Shown in pieces: positions 42,684 to 50,896 of a stretch of 64,000 nucleotides of DNA. Origin of the DNA: Tsukamurella sp040611135 (GTDB lineage: Bacteria; Actinomycetota; Actinomycetes; Mycobacteriales; Mycobacteriaceae); assembly GCF_040611135.1 (NCBI RefSeq), contig NZ_JBEXNL010000001.1, forward strand, positions 372,001 to 436,000, given 5' to 3'. Every line of letters begins with the position of its first letter. The stretch's first letter is position 1. The notes under the pieces were generated by a model that saw nothing but the letters and a program-made list of their open reading frames with translations, had not been told where the DNA came from and ran no database searches. Both the position numbers and the translations under genes were made by a program.

Positions 42684-43741
42684 CAGTAGAACTCCACGGT
42701 GTCGACGGTGTTGGCCATCGGCGTACCGTCGAGCAGCGCCGTGGCGTTGCGTGCGAACAGCCGGGCGATCCGCGTGGATTCCTGGCGGCTCAGCGCTGCC
42801 GTGTGCGGGCTCGCCAGGACGTTCGGGTGGTGCCACAGCGCACTGTCGGGCGGCAGCGGTTCGGTGGCGAAGACGTCCAGCGCGGCGAAGCCGATCCGTC
42901 CCTCGTTGAGGGCCATGAGCAGCGCGTCCTCGTCGATGACGGTGCCGCGGCCGACGTTGGTGAGCAGGGTGCCGGGCCGCACTGCGGCGAACAGGTCCGC
43001 GCCGATCAACTTCTCGGTGGCCGCGGTGCCGGGCAGGGTCACGACGATCGCGTCCACCTCGCCCGCCGCCGCGACGATGTCGTCGAGGGGGACGATCCGG
43101 TCGACGTTCTCCACGGGTCGGCCGCTGCGGGAGGTGCCCCACACCGTCGACCCGCAGGCCTTGAATCGGGCGGCGGTCGCCGCGCCGATCCCGCCGAGTC
43201 CCACGACGAGAACGGTCATCTCGTCGAGGTGCCGCATCTCCCACCGGGCGGGCCACTGCTTGGCGGCCTGATCGGCCTCCAGGCGGCGCAGGTTCTTCGC
43301 GCCCGCGAGGATTCCGAACAGCGCGAACTCGGCCAGCGTCGAGCCGTGCACCCCGGCACTGGTGGTGAACGCGACCCGCTGGAGCTCCGCCTCGTCGAGC
43401 CCGGCGGCGCGGACCTGCCCGCCGCCGCCAGCGGCGGTGGTGTGCACCCAGCGCAGACCGGGGTTGGCGCGGACGGTCGCGGCCAGCAGTGCGGGCTGCA
43501 CGTCGGGGATGCCGAAGAGCGCGTCGGCGGCGGCGAGCAGCGAGTCGTAGGCGGCCTGCTGAGCGGGCGTACGGGTGAAGGCCGGGTCGCCCTCCCAATC
43601 CGCGTCCCACCGGGCCGGGCGGTACAGCGTGTGATCACGGAGCAACTCGACGCGGGGTTCGAGGCGCTCGATCAGCCGACAGTCGGCTTCGGGCAGGTCG
43701 ACGGCGACGGCGACGCGCAAGGGCTTCGATGAGGTGGTCAT
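42683..43741 (-). CDS. D-2-hydroxyacid dehydrogenase
   Basis: A 352-residue enzyme of the D-isomer-specific family. The NAD motif is VLVVGLGGIGAATAARF, followed by NVGRGTVIDEDAL with the catalytic Arg, the Glu in FATEPLPPDSALW and the His in SPHTAALS. It reduces a 2-keto acid such as 2-ketogluconate or glyoxylate to the D-hydroxy acid. First gene of the operon with the IclR regulator. Confidence 0.87.
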   Translation of the reverse strand: MTTSSKPLRVAVAVDLPEADCRLIERLEPRVELLRDHTLYRPARWDADWEGDPAFTRTPAQQAAYDSLLAAADALFGIPDVQPALLAATVRANPGLRWVHTTAAGGGGQVRAAGLDEAELQRVAFTTSAGVHGSTLAEFALFGILAGAKNLRRLEADQAAKQWPARWEMRHLDEMTVLVVGLGGIGAATAARFKACGSTVWGTSRSGRPVENVDRIVPLDDIVAAAGEVDAIVVTLPGTAATEKLIGADLFAAVRPGTLLTNVGRGTVIDEDALLMALNEGRIGFAALDVFATEPLPPDSALWHHPNVLASPHTAALSRQESTRIARLFARNATALLDGTPMANTVDTVEFY

Positions 43742-43757
43742 GGGGCAAGTGTAGAAG

Positions 43758-43767
43758 ATTGGCCAAT
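43758..43767. promoter_or_regulatory. perfect palindrome in divergent promoter
   Basis: ATTGGCCAAT lies midway between the D-hydroxyacid dehydrogenase and the NAD(P)-dependent reductase start codons. It is AT-rich relative to its surroundings and is a candidate operator. Confidence 0.4.
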
Positions 43768-43797
43768 ATATCGAACGTCATTCGTTAGGCTGGACGG

Positions 43798-44700
43798 ATG
43801 AATCAGGCTGCGCACACCGTCGTCGGCGTCATCGGACTCGGGGCCATGGGCGCGCCCATGGCGCGGCACCTCGCCCGTGCACACGGTGCCGTTCACATCG
43901 CCGCGCGACGGCCCCGCCCGGACCTCGTGTCCGACGGTGCCGTCCAGCACGACGACCCCGCCGGGGTGGCCGCGGTGGCCGATGTCGTGCTGCTGATGCT
44001 GCCCGACCTCCCGGAGATCGAGGAGGTGCTCGCGGGCGAGCGCGGACTGCTGGCGGGCGATCGCCCGCTGCTGCTGCTCATCGGTTCGACCTCTTCGGCG
44101 CCCGGTGTGCGAGCGCTCGCGGACCGTCTGGACCGGGAAACCGCCGGCCGGGTCCGCGTCGTCGACGCGCCGGTCTCCGGTGGTGAGGACGGCGCGATCG
44201 CCGGGACACTGTCGATCATGATGGGCGGCACCGAGTCCGAGTGCGCCCGTGCCGCGGAGGTGCTCGCCCCCTGTGGCACCCCGGTCCGCCTGGGGCCCTT
44301 GGGCGCCGGCGAGGTCGCGAAGGCGTGCAATCAGTTGGTCGTCGCGGCGACCATCGCGGCGTTGGGGGAGGCGACGGTGCTCGCGGACCGTTCCGGCATC
44401 GACCTCGCGGCGATGTGGGATCTGCTCGGCGGCGGCTACGCCTCGTCCCGCCTGCTGGCGACCCGCAAGGACAAGCTCGTCACGGGGGACGACGCACCAT
44501 CGGGCATGGCGAAGTACCTCGCGAAGGACCTCCGCTCCGCCACCGAGGTCGCGCGTGCCACCGGCACGGAGGCGATGCTGCTGCCCGCGCTGCTCGCCGA
44601 ATTCGAGGCGATCATCGAGGCTGGTCTCGGCGACCGGGACATGGCGGTCACCCGTCGGTTCATCGCCGAGCGGGGGCGTGCGCCGATCACTCCCGAGTGA
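43798..44700 (+). CDS. 3-hydroxyisobutyrate/tartronate-semialdehyde dehydrogenase family protein
   Basis: A 300-residue beta-hydroxyacid dehydrogenase. The N-terminal cofactor motif is GVIGLGAMGAPMARHLA, the substrate motif VDAPVSGGEDGAIAGTLSIM, and the catalytic Lys is in GEVAKACNQLVV. A final segment (SGMAKYLAKDLRSA) matches the conserved helix. It probably completes the sugar-acid pathway through a semialdehyde. TAGGCT six bases before the ATG predicts a leaderless mRNA. Confidence 0.87.
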   Translation: MNQAAHTVVGVIGLGAMGAPMARHLARAHGAVHIAARRPRPDLVSDGAVQHDDPAGVAAVADVVLLMLPDLPEIEEVLAGERGLLAGDRPLLLLIGSTSSAPGVRALADRLDRETAGRVRVVDAPVSGGEDGAIAGTLSIMMGGTESECARAAEVLAPCGTPVRLGPLGAGEVAKACNQLVVAATIAALGEATVLADRSGIDLAAMWDLLGGGYASSRLLATRKDKLVTGDDAPSGMAKYLAKDLRSATEVARATGTEAMLLPALLAEFEAIIEAGLGDRDMAVTRRFIAERGRAPITPE

Positions 44701-44736
44701 ACCGCGACTCACTCGGGTCCGTTAGTGTCCCGGGGC

Positions 44737-46209
44737 ATGATCACTTCGCCCGAATCATCGTCGACCGCGGAAGAGGGTGAGGAGCTCACCCGCGCGCTGA
44801 GCAACCGCCACATCCAACTCATCGCGATCGGCGGCGCCATCGGCACCGGCCTGTTCATGGGCTCGGGCAAGACGATCTCCGTCGCCGGACCATCGGTGAT
44901 CGTCGTGTACATGGTGATCGGCTTCATGTTGTACTTCGTGATGCGTGCGATGGGCGAGCTGTTGCTCAGCCGCACCGGCTACCGCAACTTCTCCGATTTC
45001 GCGGGCGACCTGCTCGGACCGTGGGCCGCGCACTTCACCGGGTGGACCTACTGGTTCTGCTGGGTCGTGACCGCGGTCGCCGACGTCGTGGTGATCGCCT
45101 CGGTGTACATCACCTTCTGGGCCAAGGACATTCCGCCGTGGATCCCCGCGGTGGTCGTGATCGTGCTGCTCATCGGGCTCAACCTTCCGACGGTGCGCGC
45201 CTTCGGCGAGACCGAGTTCTGGTTCGCCATGATCAAGATCGTGGCGATCGTCGCGCTGATCATCGCGGGTGCGGTGCTCATCATCACCGGGTTCGAGCAC
45301 GACGGCGCCCGCGCGTCCCTGACCAACCTGTGGGAGCACGGCGGGATGTTCCCGCAGGGCTTCATGGGTTTCGTCGCCGGCTTCCAGATCGCCGTGTTCG
45401 CCTTCGTGGGCATCGAACTCGTCGGTACCGCCGCGGCCGAGACCAAGAATCCCGAGAAGAACCTTCCGCGCGCGATCAATGCGATCCCCCTCCGCATCCT
45501 GCTGTTCTACGTGGGCTCGCTCATCGTGCTCATGTCCGTGGTGCCGTGGGACCGGTTCAGCAAGGACGAGTCCCCCTTCGTCATGCTCTTCTCGCTCGCC
45601 GGCCTCGGCGCCGCCGCGCATCTCGTGAACGCGGTCGTGCTGACCTCCGCGATGTCGTCGGCGAACTCGGGCATCTACTCCACCTCGCGCATGGTCTACG
45701 GGCTCGCGACCGAGGGCGACGCGCCGAAGATGTTCGCGAAACTGTCCAGTCGCAAGGTGCCCGCGAACGCGCTCTTCCTCACCGCGGTGATGCTGTTGTC
45801 CTCGGTGGTGCTGCTGGCCTTCGGCCTGGACAAGTCCGCGGGCTTCACCGTGGTCACCACGGTCTCGTCGCTGTGCTTCATGTTCGTCTGGACGATCATC
45901 CTCATCAGCTATCTGGTGTATCGCGCCCGCCGCCCGCAGCTGCACGCCGAGAGCGCCTTCACGATGCCGCTCGGCACGGTGATGCCGTGGATCGTGTTCG
46001 CGTTCTTCGGGTTCCTGCTCTGGGCCTTCACCCGCGAGACCGACACCCTGCAGGCGATGCTCGTCACGCCGATCTGGTTCCTCATCGTCGGCGTCGCGTA
46101 CCTGGCGATCCGGCGGACGCCGGAGCACCGTCGGGCACGGGAGGCGTTCGCCGCACGCCGGGCGCAGGAACAGGCCGAGGCGGCGCGCTGGCGCCTGGCG
46201 CAACACTGA
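44737..46209 (+). CDS. amino acid permease (APC family, D-Ala/D-Ser/Gly type)
   Basis: A 490-residue permease with 12 helices. It begins with the typical LTRALSNRHIQLIAIGGAIG then TGLFMGSG, and has VGIELVGTAAAETKNPEKNLPRAIN after helix 6 and SSANSGIYSTSRMVYGLA in helix 8. These features fit CycA and close relatives (D-serine, D-alanine, glycine, cycloserine). The ATG at 44737 follows TAGTGT by eight bases; a GTG at 44725 is possible. Confidence 0.88.
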   Translation: MITSPESSSTAEEGEELTRALSNRHIQLIAIGGAIGTGLFMGSGKTISVAGPSVIVVYMVIGFMLYFVMRAMGELLLSRTGYRNFSDFAGDLLGPWAAHFTGWTYWFCWVVTAVADVVVIASVYITFWAKDIPPWIPAVVVIVLLIGLNLPTVRAFGETEFWFAMIKIVAIVALIIAGAVLIITGFEHDGARASLTNLWEHGGMFPQGFMGFVAGFQIAVFAFVGIELVGTAAAETKNPEKNLPRAINAIPLRILLFYVGSLIVLMSVVPWDRFSKDESPFVMLFSLAGLGAAAHLVNAVVLTSAMSSANSGIYSTSRMVYGLATEGDAPKMFAKLSSRKVPANALFLTAVMLLSSVVLLAFGLDKSAGFTVVTTVSSLCFMFVWTIILISYLVYRARRPQLHAESAFTMPLGTVMPWIVFAFFGFLLWAFTRETDTLQAMLVTPIWFLIVGVAYLAIRRTPEHRRAREAFAARRAQEQAEAARWRLAQH

Positions 46210-47421
46210 TCAGTCCTGCTCGGTGAGCATCGGCGCATCCGGCCCCAGCGGCCGGTGCAGGAGCTTGCCCCGCGTGACGGCGTCACGCCCGTAACGGGTG
46301 CGCAGGGAGTCGAGCGCGAGGTCGAGGTCGGTGTCGTGCTCGCCACCGTCGAAGGGCAGGGCGAGCTGCACCGCGCCGTGATTCTCCAAGTTCGCCAGCG
46401 AGAGCCCGATGAGCGTGCAGCCGCGCTCCCGGACCAGAGGCATCGCCTCATCGAGCAGACCGCGCGCGGTGGCGAGCACGACGGCCGTCCGGTCGGTGGG
46501 CTCGCGCAGCGAGCGGGACCGGGTGACGGACGCGAAATCGTCGAACCGCAGCCGCAGTTCGACGGTGCGCGCGACCCTTCCGGCGGCGCGTAGCCGCTCG
46601 CCGAGCCGGTCGACGATCGCGAGCGCGGTGGCTTCGATCTCCGACTCGGACGTCATCCTGCGACCCAGGGCGCGTTGCGCGCCGATCGACTTGCGGCGCC
46701 GACCGGTGTCGATCCGGCGCGGATCGTGCGCCATCGACAGGGCGTACAGGTGTCGCGCGGTGCCCCGGCCGAGGAGCGACGCCAGGCGCGGCTCGCCCAG
46801 CTCCGCGATCTGCCCGACGGTGCCGATGCCCACCTCGTGCAGGCGGGCCTCCGTCTTCGGGCCCACGCCCCAGAGGCGACGGACTGGGAGGGGATGTAGG
46901 AACTGCAGCTCGGTGCCGGGCGGGACCTCCAGCAGACCGTCGGGCTTGCCGACGGCGCTCGCGACCTTGGCCAGGAACTTGCTGCGTGCGACGCCGACCG
47001 TGATCGGTAGCCCGACCTCCGTGCGCACCCGCTCGCGGAGGTGCTGGGCGATCTCGACCGGCGTGCCGTCGATGCGGTGGAGGCCGCCCACGTCGAGGAA
47101 GGCCTCGTCGACCGACAGACCCTCCACCAGCGGTGTGGTGTCCCGGAAGATCTCGAAGACGCGGCGGCTGGCCTCCATGTACGCGTCGAACCGCGGCGGC
47201 TGGGTGATCGCGAAGGGTGCGAGGGCGAGGGCCTCGCGGTGCGGCATGGGGGATCGGACGCCCTTCGCCTTCGCCTCGTAGCTCGCGGCGAGCACCACGC
47301 CGGAGCCCACGAGGACCGGGCGGCCCCGCAACCACGGGTGGTCGCGCTGCTCGACCGAGGCGTAGAAGGAGTCGAGATCGGCATGCAGGATCGACGCTTC
47401 GGCCCGCGCGTCGATGCTCAT
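46210..47421 (-). CDS. dinB: DNA polymerase IV (Y family)
   Basis: A 403-residue translesion polymerase. Catalytic acidic residues lie in LHADLDSFYASVEQRD and GLSVDEAFLDV. Helix-hairpin-helix regions (RLWGVGPKTEARLHEVGIGT) are present, and the C-terminal beta-clamp motif is VQLALPF. It copies damaged DNA with low fidelity. Relatedness to mycobacterial DinX is suggested by the nearby fatty acyl-CoA reductase genes, which also lie near dinX in M. tuberculosis (from memory). No LexA box is seen. GATACT six bases before the ATG suggests a leaderless mRNA. Confidence 0.92.
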   Translation of the reverse strand: MSIDARAEASILHADLDSFYASVEQRDHPWLRGRPVLVGSGVVLAASYEAKAKGVRSPMPHREALALAPFAITQPPRFDAYMEASRRVFEIFRDTTPLVEGLSVDEAFLDVGGLHRIDGTPVEIAQHLRERVRTEVGLPITVGVARSKFLAKVASAVGKPDGLLEVPPGTELQFLHPLPVRRLWGVGPKTEARLHEVGIGTVGQIAELGEPRLASLLGRGTARHLYALSMAHDPRRIDTGRRRKSIGAQRALGRRMTSESEIEATALAIVDRLGERLRAAGRVARTVELRLRFDDFASVTRSRSLREPTDRTAVVLATARGLLDEAMPLVRERGCTLIGLSLANLENHGAVQLALPFDGGEHDTDLDLALDSLRTRYGRDAVTRGKLLHRPLGPDAPMLTEQD

Positions 47422-47477
47422 GGACGCAGTATCGCGCCGGGGTCCGACAAGTGCGGTCGCGCGGGCTTGCGCAGAAC

Positions 47478-47507
47478 TGACTCTTGAGTAAGGTTACTTC
47501 AAAGTCA
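47478..47507. promoter_or_regulatory. 30-bp operator-like palindrome before the acyl-CoA reductase
   Basis: TGACT at the left edge and AGTCA at the right edge enclose TTGAGTAA and TTACTTCAA, so most positions are dyad-symmetric. It is AT-rich and sits 33 bases before the ATG, probably over the promoter. A TetR-type repressor site is likely, but no regulator gene adjoins it. Confidence 0.6.
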
Positions 47508-47539
47508 GTTGCTGAGGGCCTCACTGAGGAGTCACATAC

Positions 47540-49423
47540 ATGAGTACCTACGTGATCACCGGAGCCACCGGATTCCTGGGCCGCCGCATCGTCCCCCTAC
47601 TGCTCGAGTGTGAACCCGACGCCGTGGTGCACCTGCTGGTGCGCCCGTCGTCGGCGTCCAAGCTCGATGCGTGGCGCTCGCGCTGGGGCGGGGACCGCGT
47701 GCGACCGCTGCTCGGCGACCTGGCGGCCCCCGGTCTCGGACTCGCCGCCGAGCCCGACGGGATCGATGCCGTCCTGCACCTGGGAGCGGTCTACGACATG
47801 GCCGCGAGCGCCGAGGCGAACGATCGCGTCAACGTCGAGGGGACGCGCGCGGTCATCGGCCTCGCGCAGCGCGCGGGCGCCGCGCTGCACCACGTCTCGT
47901 CGGTCGCGGTCGCGGGCGATCACCGGGGTCCCTTCTCCGAGGATGACTTCGACCTCGGGCAGGGCTTCCCGTCGCCGTACCACCGCACCAAGTTCGAGTC
48001 CGAGAAGCTGGTGCGCGAGGCCGAGTGCCTGCGCTGGCGCGTCTACCGTCCGGCCATCGTGGTCGGCGACTCGCGGACCGGCGAGATGGACAAGATCGAC
48101 GGGCCGTACTACTTCTTCCCGATCTTCGACGCGCTGCGGCGCGTGCCGTCCGTGATCCCGATGGTGCTGCCCGACACCGGCGACACCAACGTGGTGCCGG
48201 TCGACTACGTGGCGGAGGCCCTCGTCGAGCTGATGCTTCGGGCCGACGGCGACGGCCGGGTCTATCACCTGATCAACCCGGAACCGCAGAGCGTGATGGA
48301 GGTCTACCGGGCCATCGCGCGACCGGTGGGCGCGCCGCCCGCGGTCGGCCGGATCCCGCGTCGCGCGGTCGATTCCGCGATCCGGGTCAGCGGATCGGGT
48401 CGACCCGGTGTGCTCCGCGACGCCGTGCTCAAGCAGCGCGGCATCCCGCCGCGGGCGTTCGACAACCTGGGTTTCACGGCCCGGTACACCTCGGAGCAGA
48501 CCCGGGCGGCCCTGGCGGGCAACGGGATCGAGGTGCCCGCGCTGCGCGACTACGGTCCCCGGCTCTTCTCCTACTGGCGCGAGCAGCTCGATCCCGCGCG
48601 ACTGCGCCGCCGCGACCCGATCGCCGGCCGCCACGTCGTGATCACCGGCGCCTCCGCCGGCATAGGCCTCGCGACCGCGCGGGCCCTCGCCGACCGTGGC
48701 GCCCGCGTGATCCTCCTGGCCAGGGGCGCAGCGGAACTCGACGCCGCGGTCGCCGAGATCACCGATCGCGGAGGAGAGGCGGCCGCGTACGCGTGCGACG
48801 TCACCGACGGCGACGCCGTTGCCGATGCGGTGGCGCGGATCCTCGCCGAGCACGGCCACGTGGACTACCTGGTGAACAACGCGGGCCGGTCCATCCGCCG
48901 CTCGGTCCGCTCCTCGGTGGACCGGTTCCACGACTTCGAGCGCACCATGGACGTCAATTACTTCGGGGCGCTCCGGATGACCCTCGCGCTGCTGCCGCAC
49001 ATGCGCGAACGGGGCTTCGGACACGTCGTCAACGTCTCCAGCATCGGGGTCTCTGCGCGCGGTCCGCGATTCGCGGCCTACGTCGCGAGCAAGGCCGCGC
49101 TCGACGCCTTCTCGGACGTCGCGGCCACGGAGACCCTCAGCGATCACGTGACCTTCACCAACGTCCACATGCCGCTGGTCCGGACGGCGATGATCGCACC
49201 CACGGAGGCCTACGACGGTGCGCGCGCCATCAGCCCGGAGCACGCCGCCCGGATCATCGTGCGCGCGATCGAGCGGCGGCCCACTCGGTGGGAGACGCCA
49301 CTGGGCGCGCTCGGTGTGCTGGGCCGGACCTTCACGCCTCGGCTGACCCGGCGCCTCCTGCATCAGGAGTACCTGACCTCCGCGGACTCGGCGGCGTCGA
49401 AGGGCACCCCCACCTCGAATTGA
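47540..49423 (+). CDS. two-domain fatty acyl-CoA reductase (FcrA/Acr1-like) SDR protein
   Basis: A 627-residue protein with two dehydrogenase domains. The N-terminal extended SDR (about 1-365) has TGATGFLGRRIVPLLLE, then VSSVAVAGDH and YHRTKFESEKLV, as in NAD-binding-4 acyl-CoA reductases. The C-terminal classical SDR (about 372-600) has VITGASAGIGLATARAL, VNNAGRSIRR and YVASKAALDAF. Such fusions reduce fatty acyl-CoA or aldehyde to alcohol for wax ester synthesis. GAGGAG lies 8 bases before the ATG. The stop TGA is inside palindromic copy C. Confidence 0.85.
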   Translation: MSTYVITGATGFLGRRIVPLLLECEPDAVVHLLVRPSSASKLDAWRSRWGGDRVRPLLGDLAAPGLGLAAEPDGIDAVLHLGAVYDMAASAEANDRVNVEGTRAVIGLAQRAGAALHHVSSVAVAGDHRGPFSEDDFDLGQGFPSPYHRTKFESEKLVREAECLRWRVYRPAIVVGDSRTGEMDKIDGPYYFFPIFDALRRVPSVIPMVLPDTGDTNVVPVDYVAEALVELMLRADGDGRVYHLINPEPQSVMEVYRAIARPVGAPPAVGRIPRRAVDSAIRVSGSGRPGVLRDAVLKQRGIPPRAFDNLGFTARYTSEQTRAALAGNGIEVPALRDYGPRLFSYWREQLDPARLRRRDPIAGRHVVITGASAGIGLATARALADRGARVILLARGAAELDAAVAEITDRGGEAAAYACDVTDGDAVADAVARILAEHGHVDYLVNNAGRSIRRSVRSSVDRFHDFERTMDVNYFGALRMTLALLPHMRERGFGHVVNVSSIGVSARGPRFAAYVASKAALDAFSDVAATETLSDHVTFTNVHMPLVRTAMIAPTEAYDGARAISPEHAARIIVRAIERRPTRWETPLGALGVLGRTFTPRLTRRLLHQEYLTSADSAASKGTPTSN

Positions 49424-49480
49424 ACACCGTTATGGAGATTCCCACCTGCGGTTATCCTCTCGATAACGGTGTTCAATCGA
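49417..49480. repeat. 64-bp palindromic element, copy C (solo)
   Basis: ATTGAACACCGTTA (49419-49432) pairs with TAACGGTGTTCAAT (49464-49477), perfect over 14 bases, and the centre contains ACCTGCGGTTATCC, close to ACCTGGGGTTATTC in copy A. It supplies the stop codon of the upstream gene and ends 15 bases before the next start. No endonuclease gene adjoins this copy. Confidence 0.85.
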
Positions 49481-49494
49481 AAGGGGGGACGACG

Positions 49495-50217
49495 ATGAGG
49501 GAGCTGAACGGGCGGCGGATCGCTGTGACGGGCGGCGGCGCGGGAATCGGCGCGGCGACCTGCAGGTTGCTGGCGGCGCAGGGCGCGCACGTCTGGATCG
49601 GCGATCGGGACGCGGCCGCCGAGGCCGACGCTCCGCTCGACGTCCTGGTCAACAACGCCGGCGTGATGTGGGTGGGGCCCTTCACCGAGGAGAGCGCCGC
49701 ATCGATCCAACGACAGATCGCGGTCAACCTCGTCGGCCCCGTCCTGGGGACCCGGCTGGCGGCGCGCCGGATGCGGGCGCGCGGGCACGGGCACATCGTG
49801 ACCGTGGCGTCGGCGGCATCGAAGCTCAGCTCCGCCGGCGAGGCCACGTACAGCGCCACCAAGTACGGGATCTACGGCTATCACCGGGCGGTGCGCCGCG
49901 AGTTGCGCGGCACCGGTGTGGAACTGAGCGTCGTCATGCCCGCCGTCGTCGACACCGCTCTCGCCGCCGGAACTACCACGGGGGCCGCGGCGATGCTCAC
50001 CCCCGAGCGGATCGCCGGCGCGATCGCCCGGCCGCGATTCGAGGTGCACGTGCCGCCCACCGTCGGGCTGCTGCACCGATTGCAGACCCTCGCACCGCAA
50101 CCCGTGCGTGACCTGCTGGACCGGTTCCTGGTCCCGGACCAGGTCCGCTCCGCCGACCGCGCCGTGCGTGCGGACTACGAACGGGGTGCCGTCGGCGACT
50201 CCGATCCCCAGAGGTAG
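49495..50217 (+). CDS. SDR oxidoreductase with an apparent internal deletion
   Basis: A 240-residue classical SDR: TGGGAGIGAATCRLLA, VNNAGVMWVGP, catalytic Ser in VASAASKLSS and YSATKYGIYGY. Between the strand-2 acidic residue (WIGDRD) and PLDVLVNNAG only about 10 residues remain, where the family has about 45. The segment with strand 3 and its Asp-Val motif is therefore missing, in frame, and activity is uncertain. GAAAGGGG precedes the ATG. The 3' end overlaps the convergent GNAT by 43 bases. Confidence 0.75.
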   Translation: MRELNGRRIAVTGGGAGIGAATCRLLAAQGAHVWIGDRDAAAEADAPLDVLVNNAGVMWVGPFTEESAASIQRQIAVNLVGPVLGTRLAARRMRARGHGHIVTVASAASKLSSAGEATYSATKYGIYGYHRAVRRELRGTGVELSVVMPAVVDTALAAGTTTGAAAMLTPERIAGAIARPRFEVHVPPTVGLLHRLQTLAPQPVRDLLDRFLVPDQVRSADRAVRADYERGAVGDSDPQR

Positions 50218-50846
50218 TCGCGGATCGCCTCGACCCCCGCCGTCTCGAGACGCCACGAAGGACGCACGAAATCCTGGGCCGACACACGTAGTCGGACCAT
50301 GTTCTCGACCACGCCGGGGCGCGTGACGATGCGATCGACGCCGTTCTCGCGATAGCCGAGAGCGCGAGACACCCCGTTCGACGAGGCGTTCCACTCCGCG
50401 GCCGCCGACGTCGCCCACTCGGCTGCGAGGTGATCGAGCGCGAAAATCAGGACGGCGGCCCGCATCTCGGTCCCGAAACCGTGCCCGTGGAACCGCCGGG
50501 CCAACCATGATCCGGTCTCGACGGAACGCAGCTCCGCGAACCGCTGGGCCGCGAGGTGCTGGGTGCCGATGGGGACTCCGTCGTGCAGCACGGCGAAGGC
50601 GAGTTCCCAGTCCTCGGGCGCGAACCGCGCACGCAACGACCAGTGGTACTGCGCGAGCAACGTCGGCGCGACGGCGGGAGCGCGGTCGGTCCACGGGGTC
50701 CGGAAGGGCATCACCGCCGGATCGTGGATGCCGTCGGCGACCGCCGCGGCGAGGTGCGGCAGGTCCTCGTCGCGGACGACGCGCAGCGTCAGCCGCGGGG
50801 TGCGGAGGTGCAGCCCGAACGGTGCCCAGACATCGGCGAGATCCAT
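50175..50846 (-). CDS. GNAT acetyltransferase (RimJ/RimL type)
   Basis: A 223-residue GNAT of the acetyltransf_3 group. It has LRTPRLTLRVVRDEDLPHLA at the start, PIGTQHLAAQRFAELRSVET, ARRFHGHGFGTEMRAA as the acetyl-CoA loop, and NASSNGVSRALGYREN. It probably acetylates a protein N-terminus or an amine; the target is unknown. Confidence 0.82.
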   Translation of the reverse strand: MDLADVWAPFGLHLRTPRLTLRVVRDEDLPHLAAAVADGIHDPAVMPFRTPWTDRAPAVAPTLLAQYHWSLRARFAPEDWELAFAVLHDGVPIGTQHLAAQRFAELRSVETGSWLARRFHGHGFGTEMRAAVLIFALDHLAAEWATSAAAEWNASSNGVSRALGYRENGVDRIVTRPGVVENMVRLRVSAQDFVRPSWRLETAGVEAIRDYLWGSESPTAPRS

Positions 50847-50896
50847 GGCGGCACGGTAGCAATGGTGCCGGACCCGGTGACAGTGGTTTTCGTCTG

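Noticed and set aside
46210..47524. SOS (LexA) box upstream of dinB
   Set aside because: No TCGAAC-N4-GTTCGA-like sequence was seen before the gene.
27801..49480. CRISPR repeats
   Set aside because: The three repeated units are long palindromes, two 1 kb apart and one 21 kb away, not a regular array with spacers, and no cas genes are present.
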